DNA of 14,467 bases. Origin: Flammeovirgaceae bacterium (lineage in GTDB: Bacteria; Bacteroidota; Bacteroidia; Cytophagales; Cyclobacteriaceae). Position 1 is the stretch's first letter. Every line of letters starts with the position of its first letter. The DNA lies in contig QIEB01000348.1 in NCBI GenBank assembly GCA_003229495.1, positions 1 through 14,467 of the forward strand, read 5' to 3'. A program made the translations under genes and the position numbers. A model generated the notes under the pieces. The model saw only the letters and a program-made list of their open reading frames with translations. It was not told where the DNA came from and made no database searches. Shown piece by piece: positions 7,731-14,311 of the stretch.

Positions 7731-8986
7731 TAGTTATACTTATTATTCCAGAGGGCTTTTAACCATTTCCGCTGTTCATTCTCCCTGGGGTTTTCTCCCG
7801 GATCATAAAGTAAAGTGCCTTCCATGCCTTCCGGAAGAAACTCATGTGGTATAAAATTACCGGGGTGTTCATGGGCATACTGGTAGTCCTTCCCATATCC
7901 CTGAGAACGCATTAGTTTGGTCGGTGCATTTCTCAAGGAAAGGGGCACCGGCAGATCACCCCGATCGCTCACTATTTTTCTAGCATTTTTAATGGCTTTG
8001 TAGCTGGCATTGCTTTTAGGGGAACAGGCCAGGTAGGTAGTGCATTGAGACAAAATGATTTCAGATTCAGGATAACCGATCATATTTACCGCCTGAAAAC
8101 AATTGGTAGCCATTACCAAAGCCGTGGGATTGGCATTTCCTATATCTTCCGAAGCCAGGATCACTAACCGACGGGCTATGAATTTAACATCTTCGCCTCC
8201 TTCGATCATGCGGGCCAGCCAGTATACCGCCGCATTTGGATCACTGCCCCTGACTGATTTGATAAATGCCGAAATAATATCATAGTGCTGCTCTCCACCC
8301 TTGTCATAAAGCACCACCCGTCGCTGGGCTGCCTTAATCACTTTTTCATCGGTTATGACCACCGGGCCTTTCTGTGGATCGATTACCAATTCCAATAAAT
8401 TCAATACCCTGCGGGCATCTCCACCACTTAACCTCAGCAAGGCTTCGTACTCCTTTATCTCTACCTCTATATTCTTAAATTCACCCTCCAGGGCTTTGCG
8501 GATAATAGACTTTAGATCATGTTGCTCCAGTGGCTTTAGCACATAAACCTGACACCGTGAAAGCAAGGCACTATTTACCTCGAATGATGGGTTCTCGGTG
8601 GTGGCCCCGATCAAGGTTATTACACCTTTTTCAACAGCCCCCAGCAAAGCATCCTGTTGAGATTTGTTGAATCGGTGTATTTCATCAATAAATAAGATCA
8701 CACCATGCTGTCTACCCGCTTTTGCAATGACTTCTCTTACATCCTTTACACCTGCGCTGATGGCGCTTAGTGTATAAAATGGCCTCTTTACATGATTGGC
8801 AATGATATTGGCAATGGTGGTTTTTCCCACGCCTGGCGGCCCCCATAGGATCATGGAAGGTATAGCGCTACTTTCAATGGCTAATCGCAAAGGTGCTCCG
8901 GGTCCCAGCAAATGGGATTGGCCCAAAAGATCATCCAGCCGATGTGGTCGCATTCTTTCCGCTAATGGTCGTTGGTCCTGCAGCAT
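7727..8986 (-). CDS. rarA: Replication-associated recombination protein A (RarA/MgsA), AAA+ ATPase
   Basis: A protein of 419 residues, full length for the family. N-terminal PLAERMRPHRLDDLLGQSHL is the usual RarA/WHIP opening. Walker A GPPGVGKT lies at 49-56, Walker B LFIDEIHRFNKSQQDALL with DEIH at 101-104, sensor 1 ATTENPSFE at 128-136, and the arginine-finger region LLSRC at 141-145. The C-terminal half carries the family-specific lid and tetramerisation region, including DPNAAVYWLARMIEGGED and ARRLVILASEDIGNANP. Family knowledge: a cytoplasmic clamp-loader-like ATPase that acts at stalled or single-stranded-gapped replication forks. ATG at 8986-8984 lies one base after the threonine aldolase stop, so it depends on that gene's transcript. 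Its stop overlaps the stop of the convergent secreted protein by 4 bp. Confidence 0.96.
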   Translation of the reverse strand: MLQDQRPLAERMRPHRLDDLLGQSHLLGPGAPLRLAIESSAIPSMILWGPPGVGKTTIANIIANHVKRPFYTLSAISAGVKDVREVIAKAGRQHGVILFIDEIHRFNKSQQDALLGAVEKGVITLIGATTENPSFEVNSALLSRCQVYVLKPLEQHDLKSIIRKALEGEFKNIEVEIKEYEALLRLSGGDARRVLNLLELVIDPQKGPVVITDEKVIKAAQRRVVLYDKGGEQHYDIISAFIKSVRGSDPNAAVYWLARMIEGGEDVKFIARRLVILASEDIGNANPTALVMATNCFQAVNMIGYPESEIILSQCTTYLACSPKSNASYKAIKNARKIVSDRGDLPVPLSLRNAPTKLMRSQGYGKDYQYAHEHPGNFIPHEFLPEGMEGTLLYDPGENPRENEQRKWLKALWNNKYNY

Positions 8987-8987
8987 T

Positions 8988-10004
8988 TCAAATATGCAAT
9001 TGCTTTACTACTTCCGAAAACCGATCCACCATTTCATCGGTGATTTCCCGATGGGTCACCATCCTAACCTCCTGCCCTCCAAACGGTAATGCGCGTACAT
9101 CCTTAGCCCTGAGTTTCCCTAGCAGCTGATTTGGAGATATACTGTCATCCAATTCAAAAATCACGATGTTGGTGTCTACTGGATGCACGCGGTTGACGAA
9201 TGGCAGATCTCTAATGATATCACCCAGGGATCTTGCCCTGCGATTGTCATCAGCCAGGGCTTTGACATGATGTTCGAGCGCATACAGTCCAGCAGCTGCC
9301 AAATAGCCTGCCTGCCGCATCCCGCCTCCCAGTACCTTTCGAACTCTTTTGGCCATTGCCATTGCCTTATGATTGCCACATAAAACCGACCCCACTGGAG
9401 CACCCAGGCCTTTAGACAAGCATATTGAAATGGTGTCAAAATAAATTCCCCAGTCGGCAGGATTTTCTTGGGTCTCTGCCAACGCGTTGAATAATCTGGC
9501 GCCATCCAGGTGCATTTTAAGACTATTTTGTGTCGCCACTTCCTTTATTTCAGCTACTTGTGACAAACTATAATAGCTGCCGCCACCTTTGTTAACTGTG
9601 TTCTCCAATACTACTAATTTAGTGACCGGAAAATGTATGTCATCCGGATTTATATTGTCCTCTACATCCTGGGCAGTAATTCGTCCCCTATCTCCGTCTA
9701 GCAGCCTTACAGAAACCTGTGAATTGAAAGCCAGCCCCCCTCCCTCATAGTTGTAAATGTGAGATCGTTGGTCACAGATCACCTGGTCCTGGGGGACGGT
9801 ATTTATGCGGACAGCAATTTGGTTGGTCATAGTTCCTGAAGGGCAAAACAGCGCTGCTTCTTTTCCAAACATAGTGGCCACTTTGACCTCAAGGGCCTTA
9901 ACAGAAGGATCTTCATCAAAGACATCATCTCCTACCTCTGCCAGAAACATGTACTCCAGCATTTCCCGGCTGGGCTTGGAAACAGTATCACTTCTTAAAT
10001 CCAT
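8988..10004 (-). CDS. ltaE: Low-specificity L-threonine aldolase, PLP-dependent
   Basis: A protein of 338 residues, normal for the fold-type I threonine aldolase family. It cleaves L-threonine and L-allo-threonine to glycine and acetaldehyde in the cytoplasm. Seen: the N-terminal DLRSDTVSKP signature (2-11), GDDVFDEDPSV (25-35), the CPSGTMTNQIAV loop (54-65), SHIYNYEGGG with the PLP-stacking His82, the LENTVNKGGG segment (133-142), HLDGAR with cofactor-contacting Asp167 (165-170), and SLSKGLGAPVGS-type Schiff-base region ICLSKGLGAPVGS with Lys198. All key residues are present. The start ATG is at 10004-10002. rarA follows after one base, so the two form an operon; no functional link is obvious. 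A terminator of the upstream gene lies just before it, so its promoter should sit between about 10005 and 10067, but I could not identify the boxes. Confidence 0.95.
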   Translation of the reverse strand: MDLRSDTVSKPSREMLEYMFLAEVGDDVFDEDPSVKALEVKVATMFGKEAALFCPSGTMTNQIAVRINTVPQDQVICDQRSHIYNYEGGGLAFNSQVSVRLLDGDRGRITAQDVEDNINPDDIHFPVTKLVVLENTVNKGGGSYYSLSQVAEIKEVATQNSLKMHLDGARLFNALAETQENPADWGIYFDTISICLSKGLGAPVGSVLCGNHKAMAMAKRVRKVLGGGMRQAGYLAAAGLYALEHHVKALADDNRRARSLGDIIRDLPFVNRVHPVDTNIVIFELDDSISPNQLLGKLRAKDVRALPFGGQEVRMVTHREITDEMVDRFSEVVKQLHI

Positions 10005-10067
10005 AATATTTTTTCATCAAGTTGGACCTGATCGGTTGACTAAGCTAGGGTTTTCTCAATTTTTGAC

Positions 10068-10099
10068 AAAAAAAAGGCTCCAAAAGGAGCCTAAAAAAA
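10068..10099 (-). terminator. Intrinsic terminator of the CHRD-like lipoprotein gene
   Basis: Read on the - strand, AGGCTCC pairs with GGAGCCT (10092-10086 with 10081-10075) around a TTTT loop, a 7-bp GC-rich stem, and is followed by a run of T through 10068. It begins 16 nt after the stop of the lipoprotein gene. On the + strand the hairpin is followed by A residues, so it acts in one direction only. Confidence 0.9.
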
Positions 10100-10114
10100 G
10101 GTGGTATGTTTTTA

Positions 10115-10942
10115 TTAGTTTTCTACAAAGGCAATATTTCCCTGTGCGAGGATGGTATTCATTTCAACGCCAGTACCCAAATGAACCCGGATAAATCCTT
10201 TAAACTCAACCAGCGCTTCATAGGGGGCTACCAAATCGCCATCCAATTGCTCCAGGTGGGTTTTCCCAATTCCAGTAGTACCATCTACGGGATTCAGAGT
10301 ACCGGCAATTCCCGACTTTGCCAGAATTGACCCAAAATTCAGGGTAACAGGATGCTGTCTTCCGGGAATGCTTCCTTCAAGTTTAACAGTTATTAGCGAA
10401 AAAGCACTTTCACGTTCCTCGATGGTGAGAATTCCGCTCCCTCCCTCTACATCCCCTTCATGGAGATTGAATTGTTGGAATCGCCCGGTAAGCGCGTTCA
10501 TTCCAATATCTGCCTGAGCCGCTATTATTCCCCTGTCATTGTCCAGTTGAATATTCAAATGACCGTCAAACTCACGCAACTCCTGGAAGGTAATTGTAGT
10601 CCCTGAATCCAGAGTACCTATCTCGGTAACACTATTGCGGGAATGGCCATCCACAGGAGTAAGCGTAATGGCAATTCCTCCACCCTCCAACGCATTATTG
10701 AAATGAATATAAGCGGGGTAAGAGCCATCAGAGTTAACTCCGTTCAGCACCAGTTCCAATTGGGTAGTGCCATCGTTTCTTTCCCGGATCTTCACCTGGC
10801 CATTGATGCCTTGTTCAGAGGTAGCTTTTAATTCGTAAATATAATTTCTCCCTGAGATGTCAGGTATTTCCTCCACACAACTGAAAAGTCCGAAAGTGAA
10901 AAGAATTAATAGGTATGCTAAGATTTGCTGAGTCGTTTTCAT
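10115..10942 (-). CDS. CHRD-like two-repeat lipoprotein
   Basis: A protein of 275 residues. The signal peptide ends in a lipobox, LFSC, with Cys22 as the lipidated residue; CVEEIPD after it places acidic residues early, which resembles Bacteroidota signals for surface export (inference). The mature part is two tandem beta-rich repeats (about 35-155 and 155-275) with matching landmarks: VKIRERNDGTTQLELVLNGV against LTIEERESAFSLITVKLEG; YPAYIHFNN against HPVTLNFGS; ITLTPVDG against GTLNPVDG; LNIQLDNDRGIIAAQADIG against IRVHLGTGVEMNTILAQGNI. These are features of CHRD (chordin-type) domains, though divergent, and the His in AYIHF matches the usual CHRD HIH position only in repeat one. Function is unknown. 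It is a single gene ended by its own terminator and read divergently from the DUF2911 gene. Confidence 0.85.
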   Translation of the reverse strand: MKTTQQILAYLLILFTFGLFSCVEEIPDISGRNYIYELKATSEQGINGQVKIRERNDGTTQLELVLNGVNSDGSYPAYIHFNNALEGGGIAITLTPVDGHSRNSVTEIGTLDSGTTITFQELREFDGHLNIQLDNDRGIIAAQADIGMNALTGRFQQFNLHEGDVEGGSGILTIEERESAFSLITVKLEGSIPGRQHPVTLNFGSILAKSGIAGTLNPVDGTTGIGKTHLEQLDGDLVAPYEALVEFKGFIRVHLGTGVEMNTILAQGNIAFVEN

Positions 10943-11193
10943 AGCAGTAGTTATTTTTCTGTTAATACCCTGAAACCACAGATGGTAGCCTCCCTATTCA
11001 GCTTCATTTTGTACAATTCGTACCTGTGTACTTTTTCTTAAATTAATTGTATTTTTAACGCTTGATAATATCCAGAAATTTCCTGAAATGATTATAATTT
11101 TGACATTACAGGAGGCACGATCTCACTTACTGGATATAGGATTTCTCAACTTTGCAAATCTCCCCAGATCCGTTATATTTAATAAAATCGTCA
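10943..11193. other. Divergent intergenic region, 251 bp
   Basis: Separates the CHRD-like lipoprotein gene (-) from the DUF2911 gene (+) and so should hold both promoters. The + promoter candidate is listed separately; none was clear on the - strand. GTAC half-sites (GTACAATTCGTAC near 11012-11024) form a short imperfect dyad. A Shine-Dalgarno-like AGGAGG at 11110-11115 is not followed by a credible gene. Confidence 0.5.
11152..11181 (+). promoter_or_regulatory. Candidate Bacteroidota-type promoter of the DUF2911 gene
   Basis: TTG at 11152-11154 (within TTTG), then 19 nt, then TATATTTA at 11174-11181, matching TAnnTTTG except for the last base. The spacing fits the Bacteroidota primary-sigma consensus. 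Transcription would start about 5-8 nt later, leaving a leader of only a few bases before ATG 11194 or 11197. Position-based inference only. Confidence 0.45.
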
Positions 11194-11751
11194 ATGATGA
11201 GCTTAAAGAAAAAGATTTTTGTCGGTGTAGGTGCGGTATTGTTGGTAATTATTGGATACATCAGTTACATACTGCTTACTACCCGATCGCTAAGCCCCGC
11301 AGAGGAAGTAACCTACCAAGAGCAGGGTCTACGAATTAATTATGGTAGACCATCTAAAAAGGGACGTTTGATCTTTGGAACTATGGCAGAGGGTGCATTA
11401 CTGCCTTTTGGAAAATACTGGCGACTGGGGGCAAATGAGGCCACCAGGTTGACGCTTGAAACAGATATGGATTTCGGTGGACAGCTACTATCAAAAGGAA
11501 GTTACTCACTATATGCGTTCCCTGAAGCGGATTACTGGGTAATTGGCATTAACACCGAGGCAGACCGTTGGGGTGCTTCACCTCCTGATTTCAGCAAGGA
11601 CCTGGGCAGGATCAAAGTTCAGGTGATTGAAAAATCACAGCCTATGGAGCAATTTACTATAAACATTGAGGAATCGGGATCAGAGGTTTTTGTGGTGATG
11701 CAGTGGGATGTTACCCAGATCAGAGTACCCATTAAGGCTGTTGGTCAGTAG
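11194..11751 (+). CDS. DUF2911 domain protein with N-terminal membrane anchor
   Basis: A protein of 185 residues from ATG 11194 (184 from the adjacent ATG at 11197, equally plausible). Residues about 8-29 (KIFVGVGAVLLVIIGYISYILL) form a membrane helix after a basic start, without a clear cleavage site, so the rest is probably anchored and periplasmic. The DUF2911 domain fills the remainder: INYGRPSKKGRLIFG, FGKYWRLGANEATRLT, the LLSKGSYSLYAFPE hairpin, YWVIGINTEADRWGA and the DLGRIKVQV strand. These are the hallmark motifs of the family, which is common in Bacteroidota and has no established biochemical role. The stop TAG (11749-11751) lies inside the end of a convergent small lipoprotein gene, giving a 7-bp tail-to-tail overlap. 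Confidence 0.92.
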   Translation: MMSLKKKIFVGVGAVLLVIIGYISYILLTTRSLSPAEEVTYQEQGLRINYGRPSKKGRLIFGTMAEGALLPFGKYWRLGANEATRLTLETDMDFGGQLLSKGSYSLYAFPEADYWVIGINTEADRWGASPPDFSKDLGRIKVQVIEKSQPMEQFTINIEESGSEVFVVMQWDVTQIRVPIKAVGQ

Positions 11752-11930
11752 GAGGCCACTCGTTTTCGACTACTTTTATTCTTGGTGTACTTCTTGGTAG
11801 ATTTCGGATATTGTATGGAGTTGTAGTATTCAAGTTTCTTCTTACCAGCTTTGGTTTGACAAGCTGGACGGTAAGGAGCACAGGCACTGAATACAAACAA
11901 CACTAAGGTGATTACAACTAGTCGGCTCAT
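11745..11930 (-). CDS. Small basic lipoprotein, 61 residues
   Basis: The N-terminus MSRLVVITLVLFVFSAC is a short lipoprotein signal with Cys17 as the likely acylation site (SAC; the -3 residue is Phe, slightly unusual). The mature part is only about 45 residues, Lys/Arg/Tyr-rich (KAGKKKLEYYNSIQYPKSTK), and very basic. Tiny lipoproteins of this kind are frequent in Bacteroidota and mostly uncharacterised. Support comes from the good signal sequence, a candidate promoter immediately upstream and the lack of any competing gene. The gene ends 7 bp inside the convergent DUF2911 gene. Function unknown. Confidence 0.7.
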   Translation of the reverse strand: MSRLVVITLVLFVFSACAPYRPACQTKAGKKKLEYYNSIQYPKSTKKYTKNKSSRKRVASY

Positions 11931-11943
11931 ATTTATTTAGGTT

Positions 11944-11976
11944 CAAACTTAAATATAACAATAAATAATATAACAA
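11944..11976 (-). promoter_or_regulatory. Candidate Bacteroidota-type promoter of the small lipoprotein gene
   Basis: On the - strand, TTG (11976-11974), a 22-nt AT-rich spacer, then TAAGTTTG (11951-11944), an exact TAnnTTTG match. The start codon is 13 nt further on (11930), so the leader would be very short. The surrounding DNA (11931-12000) is strongly AT-rich. Confidence 0.5.
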
Positions 11977-12045
11977 TATAAAGATTATGTCAAAATATAT
12001 CCTATGTCCGTTTTATGGCTCCGCGGTTTTTTAGTCCTTAAAATT

Positions 12046-12079
12046 AGATTAATCCTAACCAGCTTTAGTTCATTAATCT
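12046..12079. repeat. 8-bp inverted repeat upstream of the M20 peptidase gene
   Basis: AGATTAAT (12046-12053) and ATTAATCT (12072-12079) are perfect inverted copies separated by 18 nt and end 7 nt before the ATG at 12087. It could be an operator with half-sites 26 bp apart or a leader hairpin. The arms are AT-rich, so chance is a real alternative. Confidence 0.35.
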
Positions 12080-12086
12080 GAAGATC

Positions 12087-13412
12087 ATGATCCCAATGTC
12101 CATCTGTCCAAGCCATCACCGGTCAACATTTCATACTCTTTGCCTTTCAGTATTACTGTTGTCCATGATTCATTCTGGTTGGGCCCAAAAGTTAAATCGC
12201 CATGAGAAAAAAATACTATCCATAGTAGAATCCAACCACACCAAGGCATTGGAATTTCTGGAAAAATCCGTCAATATCAATAGTGGGACCATGCATCTGG
12301 AGGGTGTTATTGCCACCGGCAAGCAATACATGGAAGCTTTCAGCGCCTTGGGGTTTAGTACCACCTGGATTGAAATGCACGCAGGTGTGAACAGGGCAGG
12401 CCATTTATTAGCTGAGAATAAGGGTTTTAAAGGAAAACGACTGCTGCTTATCGGTCACCTGGATACCGTATTTGAGAAAGACAGCCCTTTTCAAAAATAC
12501 CAACCCATGGATTCACTGGCCACGGGTCCTGGTACTTCCGACATGAAAGGTGGCAATGTGGTGATGCTTTATGCCTTAAAGGCCCTTCATGAAACAGGAG
12601 CCTTGGAGGGCACCCGGATAATTGTAATGTTGCATGGTGATGAGGAAATTGCCGGCAAGCCACTTTCAGCCAGCAGGGGAGATCTTGTGACAGCTGCCAA
12701 ACGCAGTGATATAGCTCTGGGTTTTGAAGGGGCCAGTGACTTCAGTCACGCCACCGTGGCACGCCGGGGTTCCAGCGGGTGGACTTTAAAAGTAGAGGGG
12801 ACCAGGGGCCACAGCTCACGCATATTCAGTGAAAAATACGGTGCAGGCGCCATTTTTGAGACTTCCAGAATCCTAAACACTTTTTATAATGAAGTACCTG
12901 AAGAATACCTGACTTTTAATCCTGGGGTGATCCTGGGTGGGACATCCATAAATTTTGATTCTGCTCAAAGCTCCGGCAAGGTATTTGGAAAGTCTAATGT
13001 GATCTCCCAATCCGTTCTTGTCAAGGGTGGTCTCCGGTTTATATCCGAGAAACAAAAAGAGCAAGCCAGGAACAAAATGTCGGCCATTGTATCGGATAAC
13101 CTACCCGGCACAACCGCAGAAATCAGCTTTAGGGACAGTTATCCGGCCATGAGCCCCACGCCAGGAAACATGGAGGTACTTCAGGTTCTTAGCAAGGTTA
13201 GCCAGGACATGGGATATGGGCCAGTAGAAAAGTATGATCCTGGTAAAAGGGGTGCCGGAGACATCAGTTTTGTGGCCGAGTACCTGGACTGCCTGGATGG
13301 ATTGGGAGTCATGGGTGGAGGTGCGCACTCCGAAGAGGAATTTGTGGATCTTCGCACTATGGAAGCGCTTACCAAAAGGGCGGCGATTATGATTTACCGC
13401 TTAACGCGGTAG
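12087..13412 (+). CDS. Secreted M20 family zinc metallopeptidase (carboxypeptidase G2 / glutamate carboxypeptidase type)
   Basis: A protein of 441 residues. Residues 1-34 form a signal peptide ending HSGWAQ (probable cleavage near 33), so the enzyme is exported. The di-zinc M20 core is complete: LLIGHLDTVF with His124 and Asp126, GTSDMKGG with bridging Asp152, HGDEEIAG with general-base Glu186 and metal-binding Glu187, FEGASD with Glu214, and a late GGGAHSEEEFV with His414. The dimerisation/lid domain (about 220-335) begins after VARRGSSGWTLKVEGTRGHSS, whose His242 is the usual substrate-contacting residue. Family knowledge: members remove C-terminal glutamate or cleave other small peptides and amides; the exact substrate cannot be read here. 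An ATG at 12096 is an alternative start. It stands alone, with a short hairpin across its stop codon. Confidence 0.94.
   Translation: MIPMSICPSHHRSTFHTLCLSVLLLSMIHSGWAQKLNRHEKKILSIVESNHTKALEFLEKSVNINSGTMHLEGVIATGKQYMEAFSALGFSTTWIEMHAGVNRAGHLLAENKGFKGKRLLLIGHLDTVFEKDSPFQKYQPMDSLATGPGTSDMKGGNVVMLYALKALHETGALEGTRIIVMLHGDEEIAGKPLSASRGDLVTAAKRSDIALGFEGASDFSHATVARRGSSGWTLKVEGTRGHSSRIFSEKYGAGAIFETSRILNTFYNEVPEEYLTFNPGVILGGTSINFDSAQSSGKVFGKSNVISQSVLVKGGLRFISEKQKEQARNKMSAIVSDNLPGTTAEISFRDSYPAMSPTPGNMEVLQVLSKVSQDMGYGPVEKYDPGKRGAGDISFVAEYLDCLDGLGVMGGGAHSEEEFVDLRTMEALTKRAAIMIYRLTR
13395..13411 (+). terminator. Weak hairpin at the 3' end of the M20 peptidase gene
   Basis: TACCGC (13395-13400) and GCGGTA (13406-13411) form a perfect 6-bp stem around TTAAC, overlapping the stop codon (13410-13412) and followed by the T-poor stretch ATTATTTA. 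It might help end transcription, but without a T-run I rate it as only possible. Confidence 0.3.
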
Positions 13413-13430
13413 ATTATTTATGAATTGGAA

Positions 13431-13447
13431 ATTATGGATTATGGATT
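13431..13447. repeat. Short heptamer tandem repeat
   Basis: ATTATGG occurs twice head to tail (13431-13437, 13438-13444), followed by a partial third copy. It is short and could be chance, but a second, longer heptamer array lies at the other side of the toxin-antitoxin remnant (14392-14423). Confidence 0.4.
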
Positions 13448-13574
13448 TAACGATGACGAGCAGGCAACTATATCACAAATCCATGCCTAATTAATATTGG
13501 CCTCTTATAAAGAAATATCATCCGTTGGATTAGAGTATGGTAGTTTTAATAAACTAAGATTGTGGCAAAATCGT

Positions 13575-13582
13575 TATCTTTA
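13575..13582 (+). promoter_or_regulatory. Possible promoter -7 box of the antitoxin gene
   Basis: TATCTTTA matches TAnnTTTG at all but the last base and lies 21 nt before the antitoxin ATG. The only nearby TTG (13560-13562) is 12 nt upstream, too close for the usual spacing, so the call rests on one element. Confidence 0.3.
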
Positions 13583-13603
13583 CATAAGTTAAGAAGACTT
13601 CTT

Positions 13604-13837
13604 ATGGACATACAAGCGGAGAAATACACACTTATTGAGCGCATCATCCAAATAAAGGACTCCAATCTGATAGCACGTGTTAAGCAATTTTTAGCTGTCA
13701 ATGAATCCGATTTTTGGGAAGAGTTAGATGAAGACTTAAAAGCGTCTATTGAAAGAGGGCTGTCGCAATCTGCCCAGGGAGAAGTCAAAAGCCATGGAGA
13801 AGTAATGAAGAAGTACAAAAATGGCTTTAAAGCTTGA
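13604..13837 (+). CDS. Antitoxin-like protein of a type II toxin-antitoxin pair
   Basis: A protein of 77 residues from the ATG at 13604. It opens MDIQAEKYTLIERIIQIKDS, a helical pattern I associate with Bacteroidota antitoxins paired with RelE/ParE toxins, continues through SDFWEELDEDLKASIERGLSQ, and ends with a basic-acidic tail (GEVKSHGEVMKKYKNGFKA) of the type that wraps a toxin. A GTG at 13562 would add 14 residues, but these overlap the probable promoter, so I prefer 13604. The gene overlaps the first 17 bases of a toxin reading frame, the classic antitoxin-first arrangement. The partner toxin is broken, so this is probably an orphan antitoxin that may still repress its own promoter or neutralise a related toxin elsewhere; both are inference. 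Confidence 0.78.
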   Translation: MDIQAEKYTLIERIIQIKDSNLIARVKQFLAVNESDFWEELDEDLKASIERGLSQSAQGEVKSHGEVMKKYKNGFKA

Positions 13838-14116
13838 GTGAACCCCAGAGGCGGCAAACACCTTCGATCATATTATAAGTTATCTGGAATCCCATTGGAG
13901 TGAACGAGAAGTAAGTAAGTTCATAGAACGCACTGAGAAGGTATTACAACTTATCTCGGAGAACCCTGATCTTTATCGCAGATCTGAAAGCAAATCCATC
14001 CATGAAGCGCCGATAATAACTAAACAAAACACCCTGTATTATAAGTAAGGGAAGAAAGTATCCGGCTACTGACTTTTTGGGACAACCGCCAGGATCCAAA
14101 TAAACTAAAGGGCTAG
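13821..14116 (+). pseudogene. RelE/ParE-superfamily toxin, inactivated by a nonsense codon and a frameshift
   Basis: From ATG 13821 (overlapping the antitoxin end by 17 bp) the frame reads MALKLE, then TGA at 13839-13841 where toxins of this type have Trp (LEWTPEA), then TPEAANTFDHIISYLESHW and on through FIERTEKVLQLISENPDLY, SIHEAPIITK and QNTLYYK. At 14043-14048 one base is missing: the frame hits TAA, but adding one G restores VREESIRLLTFWDNRQDPNK followed by LKG and TAG (14114-14116). Repaired, it is 98 residues, the normal size for the family, with the expected C-terminal strand RLLTFWDNRQDP. No standard start codon follows the early TGA in frame before the deletion. The antitoxin is intact. 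Two independent lesions argue for real decay rather than a single sequencing error. Other genes here use TGA as stop and TGG for Trp, so recoding is unlikely. Confidence 0.88.
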
Positions 14117-14300
14117 TGCCCCCGCTCCTTTGGGAGCCGGAGCTTTCAAGCGGAGGCTCCCCGGGGTGGCACAAGGGAGGTGGCACCAGGGAAGAAGATC
14201 GCAAGTAAGCGGCGTTCGTCATCAGTGGGCCGGCATCCTTCATGCCAGCTTCGCAGCACCCTTCGGTAGCTGCTCACCCTACGGGCTTTTGAGGCTGTCT
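14117..14300. repeat. GC-rich, hairpin-rich noncoding segment
   Basis: This stretch is visibly more GC-rich than its neighbours. Hairpins seen: GCTCC (14124-14128) with GGAGC (14133-14137); GGAGCC (14133-14138) with GGCTCC (14155-14160), enclosing GCTT/AAGC (14142-14145, 14148-14151); GGCAT (14232-14236) with ATGCC (14242-14246); and GCAGCACC (14253-14260) with GGT-A-GCTGC (14265-14273), one base bulged. The first two compete for the same arm. It could be a dispersed palindromic repeat or the remnant of a mobile element. A - strand frame runs through it (14146-14346), but it starts inside the tandem repeat and I do not support it as a gene. Confidence 0.5.
14165..14192. repeat. Tandem duplication of a 14-bp unit
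   Basis: GGTGGCACAAGGGA (14165-14178) is followed directly by GGTGGCACCAGGGA (14179-14192), with 13 of 14 bases identical. Confidence 0.75.
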
Positions 14301-14311
14301 TGATCGACCAA

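Larger units (their letters stand above)
13413..13603. other. Intergenic region between M20 peptidase and antitoxin, 191 bp
   Basis: AT-rich and without a supported gene. It contains a heptamer repeat at 13431-13447 (ATTATGG twice, then ATT) and a TATCTTTA box at 13575-13582 that resembles the promoter -7 element for the antitoxin gene; no TTG sits at the usual distance upstream of that box. Confidence 0.5.

Noticed and set aside
11088..11339. A + strand frame preceded nearby by AGGAGG (11110-11115)
   Set aside because: The AGGAGG lies inside this frame, not before its start, and the frame runs out of phase through the DUF2911 gene.
13839..13841. TGA read as Trp or as a recoding site in the toxin
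   Set aside because: The window uses TGG for Trp and TGA as an ordinary stop, no recoding structure is evident, and the second lesion would still break the protein.
13821..14048. A shortened functional toxin restarted after the early stop
   Set aside because: No ATG, GTG or TTG occurs in frame between the TGA and the second lesion.
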